DNA of 64,000 bases from JAAYBF01 sp963716445 (lineage in GTDB: Bacteria > Actinomycetota > Thermoleophilia > Solirubrobacterales > Thermoleophilaceae). Within the stretch, counting starts at the first letter, position 1; each line of letters starts with the position of its first letter. Positions 51,355 to 60,822 of this stretch are shown here, in pieces. A model generated the notes under the pieces. That model saw only the letters and a program-made list of their open reading frames with translations. It made no database searches and was not told where the DNA came from. The DNA is taken from positions 1 to 64,000 of the forward strand of contig OY970313.1 in NCBI GenBank assembly GCA_963716445.1, given 5' to 3'. Made by a program: the position numbers and the translations under genes.

Positions 51355-53148
51355 ATGGGACGCTTGCTTGCTGTCACGGCGGCCTTCGTCGTCGCTGCGC
51401 TCTGTGTGGTGGCCTCGCCAGCGCTGTCGCTGTCGCCATACCGGCCTGAGCCGGTGGATTTCTCGATGGCCGCGGAGGCGGTGCTTGGATCCCCCGGCGG
51501 GAGCGAGGGCGTGGTTTCGAAGCCGCTGAGGGCGCCGAAGCGGTTCAACCTGGTCGGGCTTACGTGGCAGGAGAGCGGGGACGGTCATAGGGAGCCGGCG
51601 ATTGCGGTGCGGACTCGGGGCGATGGTGGGGAGTGGTCGCGGTGGGAGCCGGTGGGGGCGCACTCCGAGGATGGGCCGGACCCGGGGACGGAGGAGGCGC
51701 GGGTGGAGGGGATGGCGAACCCGGTGTGGGCGGGCGAGGCGGACTGGGTGCAGTACCGATCTTCGGAGCCGTTGGGGGGTGTGCGGCTCAACTTCGTCAA
51801 CACCGCCGGCACGGCTACGGGGGCGGATCGGGCGCGGACTGCGTTGAGGGGCGTCGTGAACAGCGCCGTGGTGGGGATCGGCGGCCTGTTGAGGGCGAGC
51901 ATCGCGGGCGCTCAGGAGCCGCAGCCGGGAATGGTCTCGCGTGCCGAGTGGGCGGGCGACGACTGCCCGCCACGCAGCGGGCCGGTCTATGGGCAGGTCG
52001 AGGCGGCTTACGTCCACCACACGGTCAACCTGAACGACTACAGCCAGGCCGAGGCGAGGCAGATCGTGTTGGGGATCTGTCGCTACCACCGCAACACCAA
52101 CGGCTGGAACGACGTCGGCTACAACTTCCTCGTCGACCGCTTCGGGACGATCTACGAGGGCCGCGCGGGCGGTGTCGGGGCGGCTGTGATCGGCGCCCAG
52201 GCCGAGGGCTTCAACTCCCAGTCGACCGGGATCGCCAACATCGGGACGTTCAGCAGCGTCCCGCAGAGCCAGGCGGCGCTGCAGGCGATGGCCCGGCTGA
52301 TCCGCTGGAAGCTGCCCCTGCACGGCAACCCGACCTCCGGCACGACCGTCATGCAGAGCGCGGGCGGCGGCAGCAACCGCTACGCCGCCGGAACGAGCGT
52401 GCGCGTGCAGCGCGTCCTCGGCCACCGCGACACGAACGCCACCGAGTGCCCGGGCGGCGCGCTCTACGGACAGCTAGCCGAGCTGCGCGGCCTGGTCGGC
52501 GGCGTGGCGCCGCAGGGCGTGGCGACCAGCGTCACCGCCAGCGTCGACGCCCCGCGCTCGACGATCGACTACGGCGACAGCGCCACCCTGACCGGCCGCC
52601 TGACCAGCGCCGACGGCGCGCCGCTCGCTGGGCAGGCGGTGACCGTCCAGGCGCGCGTCGACGGGCGCTGGAAGGCGTCCTCGACGCCGACGACCGCAGC
52701 CGACGGCTCCTTCTCGGCGACCGTCAAGCCGAAGCTGACACGTCCCGTGCGGGTGCGCTTCGCGGGAGCGGGCGAGCTGCGCTCGTCGGTCACGCCGACC
52801 GTGACGATCGCCGTGCGGCCGGTCCTGGCGCTCTACCGCCCGCCGCGCCGTGGAGCGGCCGGCATCCGGACGCGGTTGCGGGGAAAGGTAAGGCCGCGCA
52901 AGGCGCTCGTCCATCAGGTGCTCCAGCTCGAGCGCCGCGGCCGCTTCCGCAAGGTCGGCGTCAAGGCGCTTCGCACGACCCGCAAGGGCGGCTTCAGCGG
53001 CTCCTTCGTCCCGCGGGCGCCCGGGACCTACCGCTTCTACGTCGCGGCCAAGGCCGACGCGACGATGGCCCGCGGCGCCTCGAAGAAGGTGGTCGTGCGC
53101 GTCGGCGAGGCGGCGCGAGCGGTCCGCGGCGGCGCCCGCCCGCGCTAG
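51355..53148 (+). CDS. secreted N-acetylmuramoyl-L-alanine amidase (PGRP type) with Ig-like C-terminal domains
   Basis: A 597-residue exported protein. Signal peptide at 1-25 (LLAVTAAFVVAALCVVASPA), a ~160-residue beta-rich lead domain, then the PGRP/amidase_2 domain (about 185-385). Zinc ligands are in AAYVHHTVN and LGHRDTNATECPGGAL, and YNFLVDRFGTIYEGR carries the catalytic Tyr region. It ends with one or two Ig-like modules (TIDYGDSATLTGRLTSADG). ATG 51355 is chosen because the signal peptide starts there; the TTG at 51310 in frame adds an unlikely lead. It cleaves peptidoglycan stem peptides. Its 3' end overlaps the convergent sugar transferase gene by 4 bases. Confidence 0.9.
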   Translation: MGRLLAVTAAFVVAALCVVASPALSLSPYRPEPVDFSMAAEAVLGSPGGSEGVVSKPLRAPKRFNLVGLTWQESGDGHREPAIAVRTRGDGGEWSRWEPVGAHSEDGPDPGTEEARVEGMANPVWAGEADWVQYRSSEPLGGVRLNFVNTAGTATGADRARTALRGVVNSAVVGIGGLLRASIAGAQEPQPGMVSRAEWAGDDCPPRSGPVYGQVEAAYVHHTVNLNDYSQAEARQIVLGICRYHRNTNGWNDVGYNFLVDRFGTIYEGRAGGVGAAVIGAQAEGFNSQSTGIANIGTFSSVPQSQAALQAMARLIRWKLPLHGNPTSGTTVMQSAGGGSNRYAAGTSVRVQRVLGHRDTNATECPGGALYGQLAELRGLVGGVAPQGVATSVTASVDAPRSTIDYGDSATLTGRLTSADGAPLAGQAVTVQARVDGRWKASSTPTTAADGSFSATVKPKLTRPVRVRFAGAGELRSSVTPTVTIAVRPVLALYRPPRRGAAGIRTRLRGKVRPRKALVHQVLQLERRGRFRKVGVKALRTTRKGGFSGSFVPRAPGTYRFYVAAKADATMARGASKKVVVRVGEAARAVRGGARPR

Positions 53149-53741
53149 CGGGCGTCCTCGTCCCAGCCCTGGGTCAGGTCGGTGCTGTAGAGGCCGTGGC
53201 CGGTGACGAGCATCCGCACCGTGCGGGCCAGGATGCGCACGTCGAGCCAGAGCGAGCGGTTGTCGACGTACCAGACGTCGAGCTCGATCCGCTCCGGCCA
53301 CGACAGCGAGGTGCGGCCGTTGACCTGCGCCCAGCCGGTGATGCCGGGACGGACGTCGAGCCGGCGGCGCTGATGGGCCGTATAGCGGTCGACCTGGGAC
53401 TGGACGGTCGGCCGCGGGCCGACGATCGCCAGATCCCCGCGCAGGACGTTGAAGAGGTTCGGCAGCTCGTCGAGCGAGAAGCGGCGCAGCAGCCGCCCGA
53501 CGGGCGTGATGCGCGGATCGCGATCCTCGATGTAGAGGCCGGCGCCGGTGTGCTCGGCTCCGACGACCATCGTGCGCAGCTTGAGGAGGTCGAACTGCTC
53601 GCCGCCGCGGCCGACGCGGCGCTGGCGGTAGAGCACCGGTCCGGCCGAGGTCAGCTTGATCGCGAGCGCGCAGATCGCCAGCAGCGGCGACGCGAGCGCG
53701 AGCACCAGCAGGGCCACGAGCACGTCGAGCGCGCGGTTCAC
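53145..53741 (-). CDS. undecaprenyl-phosphate sugar-1-phosphate transferase (PglC/WcaJ-type)
   Basis: A 198-residue monotopic phosphoglycosyl transferase. N-terminal re-entrant hydrophobic helix (LDVLVALLVLALASPLLAIC), then GPVLYRQRRVG, LLKLRTM, the catalytic Asp-Glu in RFSLDELPNLFNVLRGDLA and RPGITGWAQVNGR. It starts a lipid-linked oligosaccharide by moving a sugar phosphate to undecaprenyl phosphate. GTG start at 53741; divergent from the GT4 gene 20 bases away, so one short promoter region serves both directions. Confidence 0.93.
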   Translation of the reverse strand: MNRALDVLVALLVLALASPLLAICALAIKLTSAGPVLYRQRRVGRGGEQFDLLKLRTMVVGAEHTGAGLYIEDRDPRITPVGRLLRRFSLDELPNLFNVLRGDLAIVGPRPTVQSQVDRYTAHQRRRLDVRPGITGWAQVNGRTSLSWPERIELDVWYVDNRSLWLDVRILARTVRMLVTGHGLYSTDLTQGWDEDAR

Positions 53742-53761
53742 GCGCGCGGGGCTCGGTTACC

Positions 53762-55018
53762 GTGGTGCCCGCTCACGTGCGGATCCTCTACCTGCATCAG
53801 TTCTTCACGACCCGCGACGGGATGGGCGGCACGCGCTCGTACGAGTTCGCGCGACGCCTGGTTGCGAGCGGTCACGAGGTGACGATGGTAACCGCCGCCG
53901 CGGCAGGCCCCGCCGATCGCGGCTGGCGCCCGGGGCTCACAAGGAGCCGCGAGATCGACGGCATCCAGGTGATCGAGGCGCGTGGGAGCAGCGGCGACTA
54001 CGTGACCGCGACAGGCGTGGGATACGGACGCCGGCTGGCGGGGTTCCTGCGCTTCGCGCTCGCGGCGACGGTCGCCGTACTGCGCGGCCCGCGTCCCGAC
54101 GTCGTCTTCGCGACGTCGCCGCCGCTGACGATGGCGCTGCCCGGGATCGTCGCCGCACGGCGCTGGCGCGCGCCGCTCGTCTTCGAGGTGCGCGACCTCT
54201 GGCCCGAGGCGCCGATCCAGATGGGCGCGCTGCGCTCGCCGGCGGCGCGGCGACTCGCCCGCTGGCTGGAGCGCGCGGCCTACCGCGCGGCGAGCCACGT
54301 CGTCGCGCTCTCGCCCGGCATGCGCGACGGGATCGTCGCGTCCGGCGTCGCGCCCGAGCGCGTGACGCTCGTGCCGAACGCCTCCGACCTCGACCTCTTC
54401 TCGCCCGACGTCGATCCCGGCGACCTGCGCGAGCGCCACGGCCTCGGGGACGCCTTCGTCTGCTCCTACTTCGGAACGATGGGCGAGGCCAACGACCTCA
54501 CCCAGGTCGTCGAGGCGGCGGCGCTGCTGCGCGAGCGCGGCGAGGGCGGGGTTCGCTTCGTGCTCCAGGGCGACGGCAAGCGGCGCGCGGCGCTCGAGGC
54601 GGACGTCCGTGCCCGCGGCCTCGACAGCGTCCTGCTGCTGCCGGCGGGCGACAAGCGCTCGGCGGCTCGCCTGGCGGCGGCATCCGACGCTTGCATGACG
54701 ATCTTCAAGGACGTGCCGATCCTCGCCACGAACTCGCCGAACAAGCTGTTCGACACCTTCGCCGCCGGCCGGGCGGCGATCGTCAACACCGACGGCTGGC
54801 AGCGCGCGCTGGTCGAGCAGCACGAGGCCGGCGTCTTCGCCCAGCCCGGCGATCCGGCCGACCTCGCCAAGCGCGTGCTGCTCCTGCGCGACGACCGCGA
54901 CCTGACGCGCCGCTACGGCGACAACGCGCGGCGGCTGGCGGAGCGCGAGTTCGATCGCGGCGTGCTCGCCGAGCGCCTGCGCGGCGTGCTCGAGCGCGCG
55001 GCGGGAGGAGGCGCTTGA
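53762..55018 (+). CDS. family 4 glycosyltransferase
   Basis: A 418-residue GT-B glycosyltransferase. N-terminal acceptor-side LHQFFTTRDGMGGTRSYEFA, the VFEVRDLWPEAPIQMGAL motif of the WcaI/WbuB-like group, and a C-terminal nucleotide-sugar site around SPNKLFDTFAAGRAAIVNTDG. Start GTG 53762 (53765 and 53777 are also GTG in frame). Overlaps the next glycosyltransferase by 4 bases. It adds a sugar to the lipid carrier begun by the 53741 transferase. Confidence 0.9.
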   Translation: MVPAHVRILYLHQFFTTRDGMGGTRSYEFARRLVASGHEVTMVTAAAAGPADRGWRPGLTRSREIDGIQVIEARGSSGDYVTATGVGYGRRLAGFLRFALAATVAVLRGPRPDVVFATSPPLTMALPGIVAARRWRAPLVFEVRDLWPEAPIQMGALRSPAARRLARWLERAAYRAASHVVALSPGMRDGIVASGVAPERVTLVPNASDLDLFSPDVDPGDLRERHGLGDAFVCSYFGTMGEANDLTQVVEAAALLRERGEGGVRFVLQGDGKRRAALEADVRARGLDSVLLLPAGDKRSAARLAAASDACMTIFKDVPILATNSPNKLFDTFAAGRAAIVNTDGWQRALVEQHEAGVFAQPGDPADLAKRVLLLRDDRDLTRRYGDNARRLAEREFDRGVLAERLRGVLERAAGGGA

Positions 55019-56019
55019 CGGCCGAGCGCCAGACGCGCGCGGGCGAGGGTGAGCCGCCGGCGACCGACACGACGGCGCCAACCGAGGTCGACGTCTCCTA
55101 CTGCGTCGTCAACACAAACGGCCGCGAGTTGCTGCTCGCCTGCCTCGACGCGATCGACCGGACGCATCCCGACGGGGTCTCGCGCGAGGTGCTCGTGCTC
55201 GACAACTGCTCCGACGACGGGTCCGCCGCGGCCGTCGCGCACAGTGCCCACGACGCCCGCGTGATCGCCCTCGACCGCCGCGCCGGCAAGGCCGAGAACG
55301 ACACGACGCTGCTGCGCGAGGCGCGCGGCCGTTACTGCCTGCTGCTCAACGAGGACTCCGAGCTGCGCCCCGGCGCGGCGGCGGCGCTGCTCGGCGCGCT
55401 CGAGGAGCATCCGCGGGCCGCCGCGGCGGGCGCCCAGCTGCTGTCCTCGGAGGGCGAGCAGAAGGCCTGCGCCTGGCGCCTGCCCGGCGTCCTCGCCGAG
55501 CTCGGCGGCGTCCTCTTCCTGCAGGAGCTGACGACGGTGCAGAGCCGCGGCCGCCGCACGCGCCGCGTCGGCTGGACGCAGTCGAGCGCGATGCTCGTCC
55601 GCCGCGAGGCGGCCGCGGCGGTCGGCTATCTCGACCCCGACTTCTTCGTCTACTCGGACGAGACCGACTTCTGCAAGCGGCTGCACGACGCCGGCTGGGA
55701 CGTCCTCTACGTCCCGGCCGCCCAGGCGATCCACCACGACCAGCTGACCACCGACCGGCGCAGCGCGCGCCGGAGGATCGTCGAGTTCCACCGCAACCGC
55801 GACCTCTACCTGCGCAAGCACGCAGCGACACGGCGACCGCTCGTGCGCGCGCTCGGCGTGATCCTCTACCTCGAGCGGGCAGTCGCCGCGCTCGCGGCGC
55901 CCGGTCACGATCCGCGCCGCTACCTCCTGCACGCGCGTCAGGAGCTGCGCCCCGGACGCGGCGAGGGCATCCGCGAGGCCGCCGAGGAGTACAACCGCCG
56001 AACGCGAATCGCACCGTAG
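55015..56019 (+). CDS. family 2 glycosyltransferase
   Basis: A 334-residue GT-A enzyme starting at TTG 55015, supported by GGGAGGAG in front and by the 4-base overlap. Nucleotide-binding strand YCVVNTNGRELLLACLDAI, acid motif in CLLLNEDSELRPG (NED in place of DxD), and acceptor part WTQSSAMLVRREAAAAVGYL and FVYSDETDFCKRLHDAGWDV. The rhamnosyltransferase-like pattern is typical of surface polysaccharide clusters. Confidence 0.9.
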   Translation: MTAERQTRAGEGEPPATDTTAPTEVDVSYCVVNTNGRELLLACLDAIDRTHPDGVSREVLVLDNCSDDGSAAAVAHSAHDARVIALDRRAGKAENDTTLLREARGRYCLLLNEDSELRPGAAAALLGALEEHPRAAAAGAQLLSSEGEQKACAWRLPGVLAELGGVLFLQELTTVQSRGRRTRRVGWTQSSAMLVRREAAAAVGYLDPDFFVYSDETDFCKRLHDAGWDVLYVPAAQAIHHDQLTTDRRSARRRIVEFHRNRDLYLRKHAATRRPLVRALGVILYLERAVAALAAPGHDPRRYLLHARQELRPGRGEGIREAAEEYNRRTRIAP

Positions 56020-56065
56020 GCGCGCGGCCCCTACGCTCCCTCCGTCTCGCGACGGACCGATATCC

Positions 56066-57595
56066 GTGGACCATCCCGATCTCGCTCACATCGCCTGCGT
56101 CGTCGCTGCGGCAGGCGTGGCGCTGCTGCTGGCCGGGCGCGGCCGCGCGATGGTCGTCGGCGGGCTGGCGCTGATCGGCCTCGGCGGCGCGGGGCTCGTC
56201 GAGTCGGCCTCCGGCATCGGCCGTCTCGACGCGCTCGCGAGCGCCCCCGGCGCGGCGGCTGGAGCGCTCGGCCTGCTGGCGCTGACCGCCGCGGCGGCGG
56301 CGTTCGTCCGCCGACCGGCGCTGCTGCCGATCGCGCTGCTCGTCAGCGCCCCGATACGACCGCCGCTGACGCTCGCCGACGGCGGCTTCCCGATCGCGCT
56401 CGCCGAGGACGGCGAGCTCGGCCGGCTGCTGCTGCTCTACTTCGTCCTCGCCGCGGCGGCGCTCGCCCTGGCCTGGCGGGCGCTGAGCCCGCGCGAGCAA
56501 GGCACCCTGCCCGTGCGCGCGCTGCCACCGGCCGTGGCGCTGCCGGCGGCGGCGCTGCTCGCGCTCTCGTGCACGTCGCTGCTCTGGGCCGACGACGTCG
56601 GCGCCGGGGCGGAGACGCTCGTCTTCTTCCTGCTTCCGTTCGCCGTCCTGCTCGGGACGCTCGGCCGGTCGCCGTTCCCCGACTGGATCCCGCGCACACT
56701 CGGCGGCGTCGCGCTGGCGATGGCGGCGGCGTTCGCGGCCGTCGGCCTGTTCCAGGCGGCGACGCGCGAGCTGTTCTTCTTCGCCCCGAACCTCGAACTC
56801 TCGAACGCCAACTCGAACTTCTTCCGCGTCACCTCGCTGTTCGGAGATCCCAGCCTCTACGGCCGTCACGTGGTGATCGGCCTCGGTGTGGTGCTGGCCC
56901 TGATGGCCCTGCGGCGAATCGACGCCAGGCTCGGGACCGGCCTGGTCGTGCTGCTGTGGGCCGGCCTGTTCGTCTCCTACTCGCAGTCGAGCATGATCGC
57001 GCTCGTCGTCGTGACGCTGACGATCGCCGCGCTGACGGGCACGCGACGGATCCGGCTGGCCGTAGTCGGGACGTTCGCGCTGGTGGCGGTCGTGGCGATC
57101 GGCTATCTCGTGTCGATCCCGATCCGCGGTGAGTCGCTGCGCACGGAGACCGCCGATCGCTCGCAGCGGATCGAGGAGACCGTCGACGTGATCGAGCGCC
57201 ATCCGATCGCCGGCGTCGGGATCGGCGGCCAGCCCGAGGCGAGCCGCCTGCTGTCCGAGCGCGACCGCCCGACGCCCAACTTCGTCTCCCACACGGCGCC
57301 GCTGACCGTCCTCGCCGAGCTGGGGGCCGTCGGCGTGGCGCTGCTGGCGTGGCTGCTCGTCGGCGCGACGCGGATGCTCACCGGGGTGCGCCGGCTGGAG
57401 CCGGGCCTCGGGCTGGCCCTGCTCTCGACGCTGCTCGCCCTCTTCGTGCAGTCGCTCTTCTACCCCGGCTTCCTCGAGGACCCGCTGACCTGGGTCGTCC
57501 TCGGCATCGGCGCCGGCTACATCACCTGGCCGCGACGCGACGACGGCACCGGCCGCGGCGAGCCGTCTACGGAGCCGGCGGCGGCGGTCGCGTGA
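56066..57595 (+). CDS. O-antigen ligase/polymerase-like membrane protein
   Basis: A 509-residue protein with about twelve membrane helices and one larger exposed loop between about 365 and 415. That loop contains ERHPIAGVGIGGQPEA, the conserved R-H-P-x-x-G-x-G pattern of the Wzy_C/O-antigen ligase family. SQSSMIALVVVTLTIAAL precedes it. It polymerises or ligates lipid-linked glycans. GTG start at 56066; the stop overlaps the next gene by 4 bases. Confidence 0.88.
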   Translation: MDHPDLAHIACVVAAAGVALLLAGRGRAMVVGGLALIGLGGAGLVESASGIGRLDALASAPGAAAGALGLLALTAAAAAFVRRPALLPIALLVSAPIRPPLTLADGGFPIALAEDGELGRLLLLYFVLAAAALALAWRALSPREQGTLPVRALPPAVALPAAALLALSCTSLLWADDVGAGAETLVFFLLPFAVLLGTLGRSPFPDWIPRTLGGVALAMAAAFAAVGLFQAATRELFFFAPNLELSNANSNFFRVTSLFGDPSLYGRHVVIGLGVVLALMALRRIDARLGTGLVVLLWAGLFVSYSQSSMIALVVVTLTIAALTGTRRIRLAVVGTFALVAVVAIGYLVSIPIRGESLRTETADRSQRIEETVDVIERHPIAGVGIGGQPEASRLLSERDRPTPNFVSHTAPLTVLAELGAVGVALLAWLLVGATRMLTGVRRLEPGLGLALLSTLLALFVQSLFYPGFLEDPLTWVVLGIGAGYITWPRRDDGTGRGEPSTEPAAAVA

Positions 57596-59127
57596 GCACA
57601 CCCGCCACAGCCCATACGGCAAGCTCGTCCGACCGCAGCGGCGACAGAGCCGCCGACCGCGGAGCCACCTCGGCCCTCGGCCTCTCAGGGCGGCTCTCGT
57701 CCCACGGGGCATGGGCACTGCTCGGGGTGCTGCTCGGCCTCGTGGCGCTCAACCTCCCGGAGCTCGGCTCCGACCCCTGGCCGTTCAAGCCAGGCACGGT
57801 GGACCCCACGGGGATCCTCGGACCGCTCGTGCGGGCGGCCGGTGAGGAGTGGGACGTCGGCATCGCGCGATCGGCGTGCCTCCTAGCCGGGCTGGCGCTC
57901 GCCCTGATCGCCGCCTGGGCGCTGCGCCGTCGCGGCGACTGGCCCGCCTGGGCGGGCACCCTGCTCGCCGTCGCCGTCGCCCTCGCCCTGCTGCTGCCCT
58001 CGACGCTGCTGCAGATCGGCCTGCGCGACGCGACCGACCCATGGTTCTTCACCAACGACTCGACCTACCAGATCGACCTCGCCGGAGATCTCGTGCTCGA
58101 CGGCGAGAGCCCCTACGGCCACGACTACCGCTTCTCGGGCATGGAGCGCTTCTACAGCTTCGACGGCTCGGCCTCCGACCGGATACGCGCCCGCGAGGTC
58201 CCGCTCGTCCACTACGCCTACTTCCCCGGCACGGCGATCAGCTCCGCCGCCTGGCGAGCCGTGGTCCCCGCCCCGCTCGACGACTACCGCCTGTTCGTCG
58301 TGCTCGCGACGCTCGGCGGCCTCTTCGCCGTGCTCGCCTTCCGCGGTCCGCTCGAGTGGCGCCTCGCCCTCGGCGCGCTCGTCGTCGCCAACCCGATCGC
58401 CGTCCGCTCCGCCTGGTTCGGCCAGAACGACGCCCCCGCCCTGACCCTGACGATCCTCGCCTTCGCGCTCGCCAGCCGCGGCCGCTTCCGCTGGGCCGCC
58501 GCCGCCCTCGCCGCAGCGGTCCTCTTCAAGCAGTTCGCCGTCGTCGCGGTTCCCTTCCTCGCCCTGATGATCGTCAAGCAGGGCGCCGGCATCCGCGCGT
58601 CGAACGCCGGACTCCCACTCCGCGCGTCGCTCGCCGGCGGCGTCGGCCGCGAGCTCCTGCGCTGCGCCGCGATCTTCGCCGCGATCGTCGCCGCCGCCTG
58701 CCTCCCCTTCGTCATCGCCGACCCGACCGCCTTCTGGGAGGACACCGTCGAGTTCGGCGCCGGCACCTACAAGATCGTCGGCTACGGCCTCTCCGCCATG
58801 CTCGTCCGCGCCGGCATACTCGACGACCGCGACGGCGCCTACCCCTTCGCCCTGATCGCCCTCCTCACGTGGCTCCCCTTCACCGCCTACCTGCTCCTCC
58901 AGGTCCACCGCGCCCGCCAGCTCTGGCCCACCGCCGCCGCCTTCGCCATCTCCATCCTGGCGCTCCTCTTCATCGGCCGCACCTTCAACAACTACTACCT
59001 CGTCTGGCCCCTCACCGGAGCCATCATCGCCGCCGCCCTAGCCGCCTGGGAGAAAGCGGAACCGACTACGCCGGAACCGACACTCGCATCTCGCCAACCG
59101 ACAGCCGGCGAGACGAACACGCCCTGA
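57592..59127 (+). CDS. GT87/GT39-like integral membrane glycosyltransferase
   Basis: A 511-residue polytopic protein with about ten to twelve helices. A first outer loop carries the acids of GT-C enzymes (FFTNDSTYQIDLAGDLVLDG with Asp residues, then ESPYGHDYRF). The segment WFGQNDAPALTLTILAFAL and LFKQFAVVAVPFLALMIVK match the DUF2029/GT87 mannosyltransferase pattern. GTG start at 57592. It would use polyprenyl-phosphate sugars outside the membrane. A Ser/Asp-rich ~35-residue lead and a Thr/Pro tail are disordered. Confidence 0.85.
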   Translation: MSTPATAHTASSSDRSGDRAADRGATSALGLSGRLSSHGAWALLGVLLGLVALNLPELGSDPWPFKPGTVDPTGILGPLVRAAGEEWDVGIARSACLLAGLALALIAAWALRRRGDWPAWAGTLLAVAVALALLLPSTLLQIGLRDATDPWFFTNDSTYQIDLAGDLVLDGESPYGHDYRFSGMERFYSFDGSASDRIRAREVPLVHYAYFPGTAISSAAWRAVVPAPLDDYRLFVVLATLGGLFAVLAFRGPLEWRLALGALVVANPIAVRSAWFGQNDAPALTLTILAFALASRGRFRWAAAALAAAVLFKQFAVVAVPFLALMIVKQGAGIRASNAGLPLRASLAGGVGRELLRCAAIFAAIVAAACLPFVIADPTAFWEDTVEFGAGTYKIVGYGLSAMLVRAGILDDRDGAYPFALIALLTWLPFTAYLLLQVHRARQLWPTAAAFAISILALLFIGRTFNNYYLVWPLTGAIIAAALAAWEKAEPTTPEPTLASRQPTAGETNTP

Positions 59128-59427
59128 TCCCTCCGGCCCGCGGACGACCGGCGCGGTACCTGAACGCACCAGCACCGACGCCTCTTCCGCGGGTGGCGAC
59201 GGTGGCGACCTTTCGCCCGCAGCCGCAGCGAGCGGAGCGTCGCGCGGAGCCCCTGCCGTCGAACCACGTGAGAGCCCTTCACGGCAAACCGCGCCAGGCA
59301 CGGGGCGTAGTCGCAGCGGAGCGAGCGGAGGCGAGGACGGAACCACTTGATTCACGACGCGAGCTTGCGAGCGGTGCACTCCAACCGGAGACAGGCCCCG
59401 CGGCCACCAACGCCCGACCCTAGGCCG
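59128..59427. other. 300-bp convergent gap
   Basis: Lies between the 3' ends of the GT87-like gene and the minus-strand PQQ-repeat gene. No gene seen. It contains short degenerate repeats of the type GCAGCGAGCGGAGCG at about 59226 and 59312 that could fold, but no clear intrinsic terminator with a T-run. Confidence 0.45.
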
Positions 59428-60786
59428 TCAAGACCTCCGCCGCTTCCGCTTCGCCTCGCCCTTCTGAGCGGACCCCTTCGCCTTCCCCTTCACCGGCTTC
59501 AACCCGAACAACACGCTCCGCCCAGTCAAATAGACCCGCTCCTCATCGGCGACGATCGGCGACGCGTACTTCCCAGCAGGGTTGCGCCACACCCGCTTGC
59601 CAGTCCGCGCATTGAAGGCGGTCGTCGAGTCGACGCCCATCTTCACGTAGCGCGACGCCGCCGATCCGCAGGTGGCGCAGGTGGCGACGTAGACGAGCCC
59701 GTCGAGGACCGTCGGCGGCGCGTGCACGCCGCTCGGCATGTCCCGCTGCCAGACGACGTCGCCGGTCCCCGCGTCGAGCGCGTAGAACTTGCCGTCGTAG
59801 GTGCCGACGTAGACCTTGCGATCGTAGATCGCCGCCGAGCCGTAGATGTAGGTGCCGAGCGGCGTGGCCCAGAGCAGGTTGCCGGTCCTCGCGCCGTAGA
59901 CGTACATCGTGCCGTCGGTGCTGCCGATGTAGATGCGGCCGTAGGCGGCGACCGGGGCTGCGTAGAAGAACTCGGTCGCCTCGCTGGCGCTCCAGGCGAG
60001 CTTGCCGCTGCCGGCGTTGAGCGCGTAGACGGTGCCGCTGTCGTTGGCGATGTAGATGCGCCCCTTGAAGTAAGCGGCCGAGTTGTTGACGCGGTCGCCG
60101 GTCTGGTAGGCCCAGACCTTCTTGCCGATCCTGGCGTCGAGCGCGTAGACGTTGCCGTCCCACGAGCCGATGTACAGCTTGCCGTTGCGCAGCAGCGGCG
60201 ACGACTCGATCGGCTGGGCGTGGAAGCGCCACTTCGGCCGACCGGTGCGCGCGTTCATCGCGATCAGGAAGCCGGTCGGGTCCGACGCTCCCTGCGGGCA
60301 CGGGTTGCTCAGGTCGCCGACCCAGTCCATGTAGGACTGGTAGACGGTGCCGTTGGCGATCGTCGGCGCCGACGCCGCGCAGCGCTTGAAGTTCTTCGTC
60401 TTGAAGACGGGCTTGCCGGTCTTGCCGTCCAGCGCGAAGAAGAGGCCCTTCTGCTGGGCGACGTAGACGTTGCCGTAGGCGACCGACGGTGGGTACTCGA
60501 GCGAGTCGTGGGCGTCGATGCGCCACAGCCGCCGGTAGGGCGGACGGTGCCCGTAGGGGCCGGCCTTCGTGCGCTGGATGTCATAGCCGAAGGTCGGCCA
60601 CGGCTCGGCGATCGCCTTGCGCCTCGGCTTCGGCTTCGGCTCGGCGGGCCCGGCGTCCGCGTCGAACTCGACCTTCGCCGAGCCGCGCTTCTCGGGCGGG
60701 TCCTCGTCGCTCAGGTAGAGGTACGCGCCGGCGCCGGCTACGAGCAGCACGACGGCGGCGCCGATGGCCAGGAGGGAGCGCCTCAT
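59428..60786 (-). CDS. PQQ-like beta-propeller repeat protein, membrane anchored
   Basis: A 452-residue protein with an N-terminal anchor helix (SLLAIGAAVVLLVAGAGAYLYL) and an exported beta propeller of seven to eight PQQ-type blades. Blades read like GKLYIGSWDGNVYALDARIG and KVYVGTYDGKFYALDAGTGD, each with the W/Y-A-L-D-A-x-T-G turn. No PQQ-enzyme catalytic residues are apparent, so a BamB-like scaffold is more likely than a dehydrogenase. ATG 60786. It lies 36 bases after the FlgD-Ig gene, in the same direction. Confidence 0.88.
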   Translation of the reverse strand: MRRSLLAIGAAVVLLVAGAGAYLYLSDEDPPEKRGSAKVEFDADAGPAEPKPKPRRKAIAEPWPTFGYDIQRTKAGPYGHRPPYRRLWRIDAHDSLEYPPSVAYGNVYVAQQKGLFFALDGKTGKPVFKTKNFKRCAASAPTIANGTVYQSYMDWVGDLSNPCPQGASDPTGFLIAMNARTGRPKWRFHAQPIESSPLLRNGKLYIGSWDGNVYALDARIGKKVWAYQTGDRVNNSAAYFKGRIYIANDSGTVYALNAGSGKLAWSASEATEFFYAAPVAAYGRIYIGSTDGTMYVYGARTGNLLWATPLGTYIYGSAAIYDRKVYVGTYDGKFYALDAGTGDVVWQRDMPSGVHAPPTVLDGLVYVATCATCGSAASRYVKMGVDSTTAFNARTGKRVWRNPAGKYASPIVADEERVYLTGRSVLFGLKPVKGKAKGSAQKGEAKRKRRRS

Positions 60787-60822
60787 CCGGCGCCAGGATG
60801 GCAGATGCCGCCGCTGGAGTGC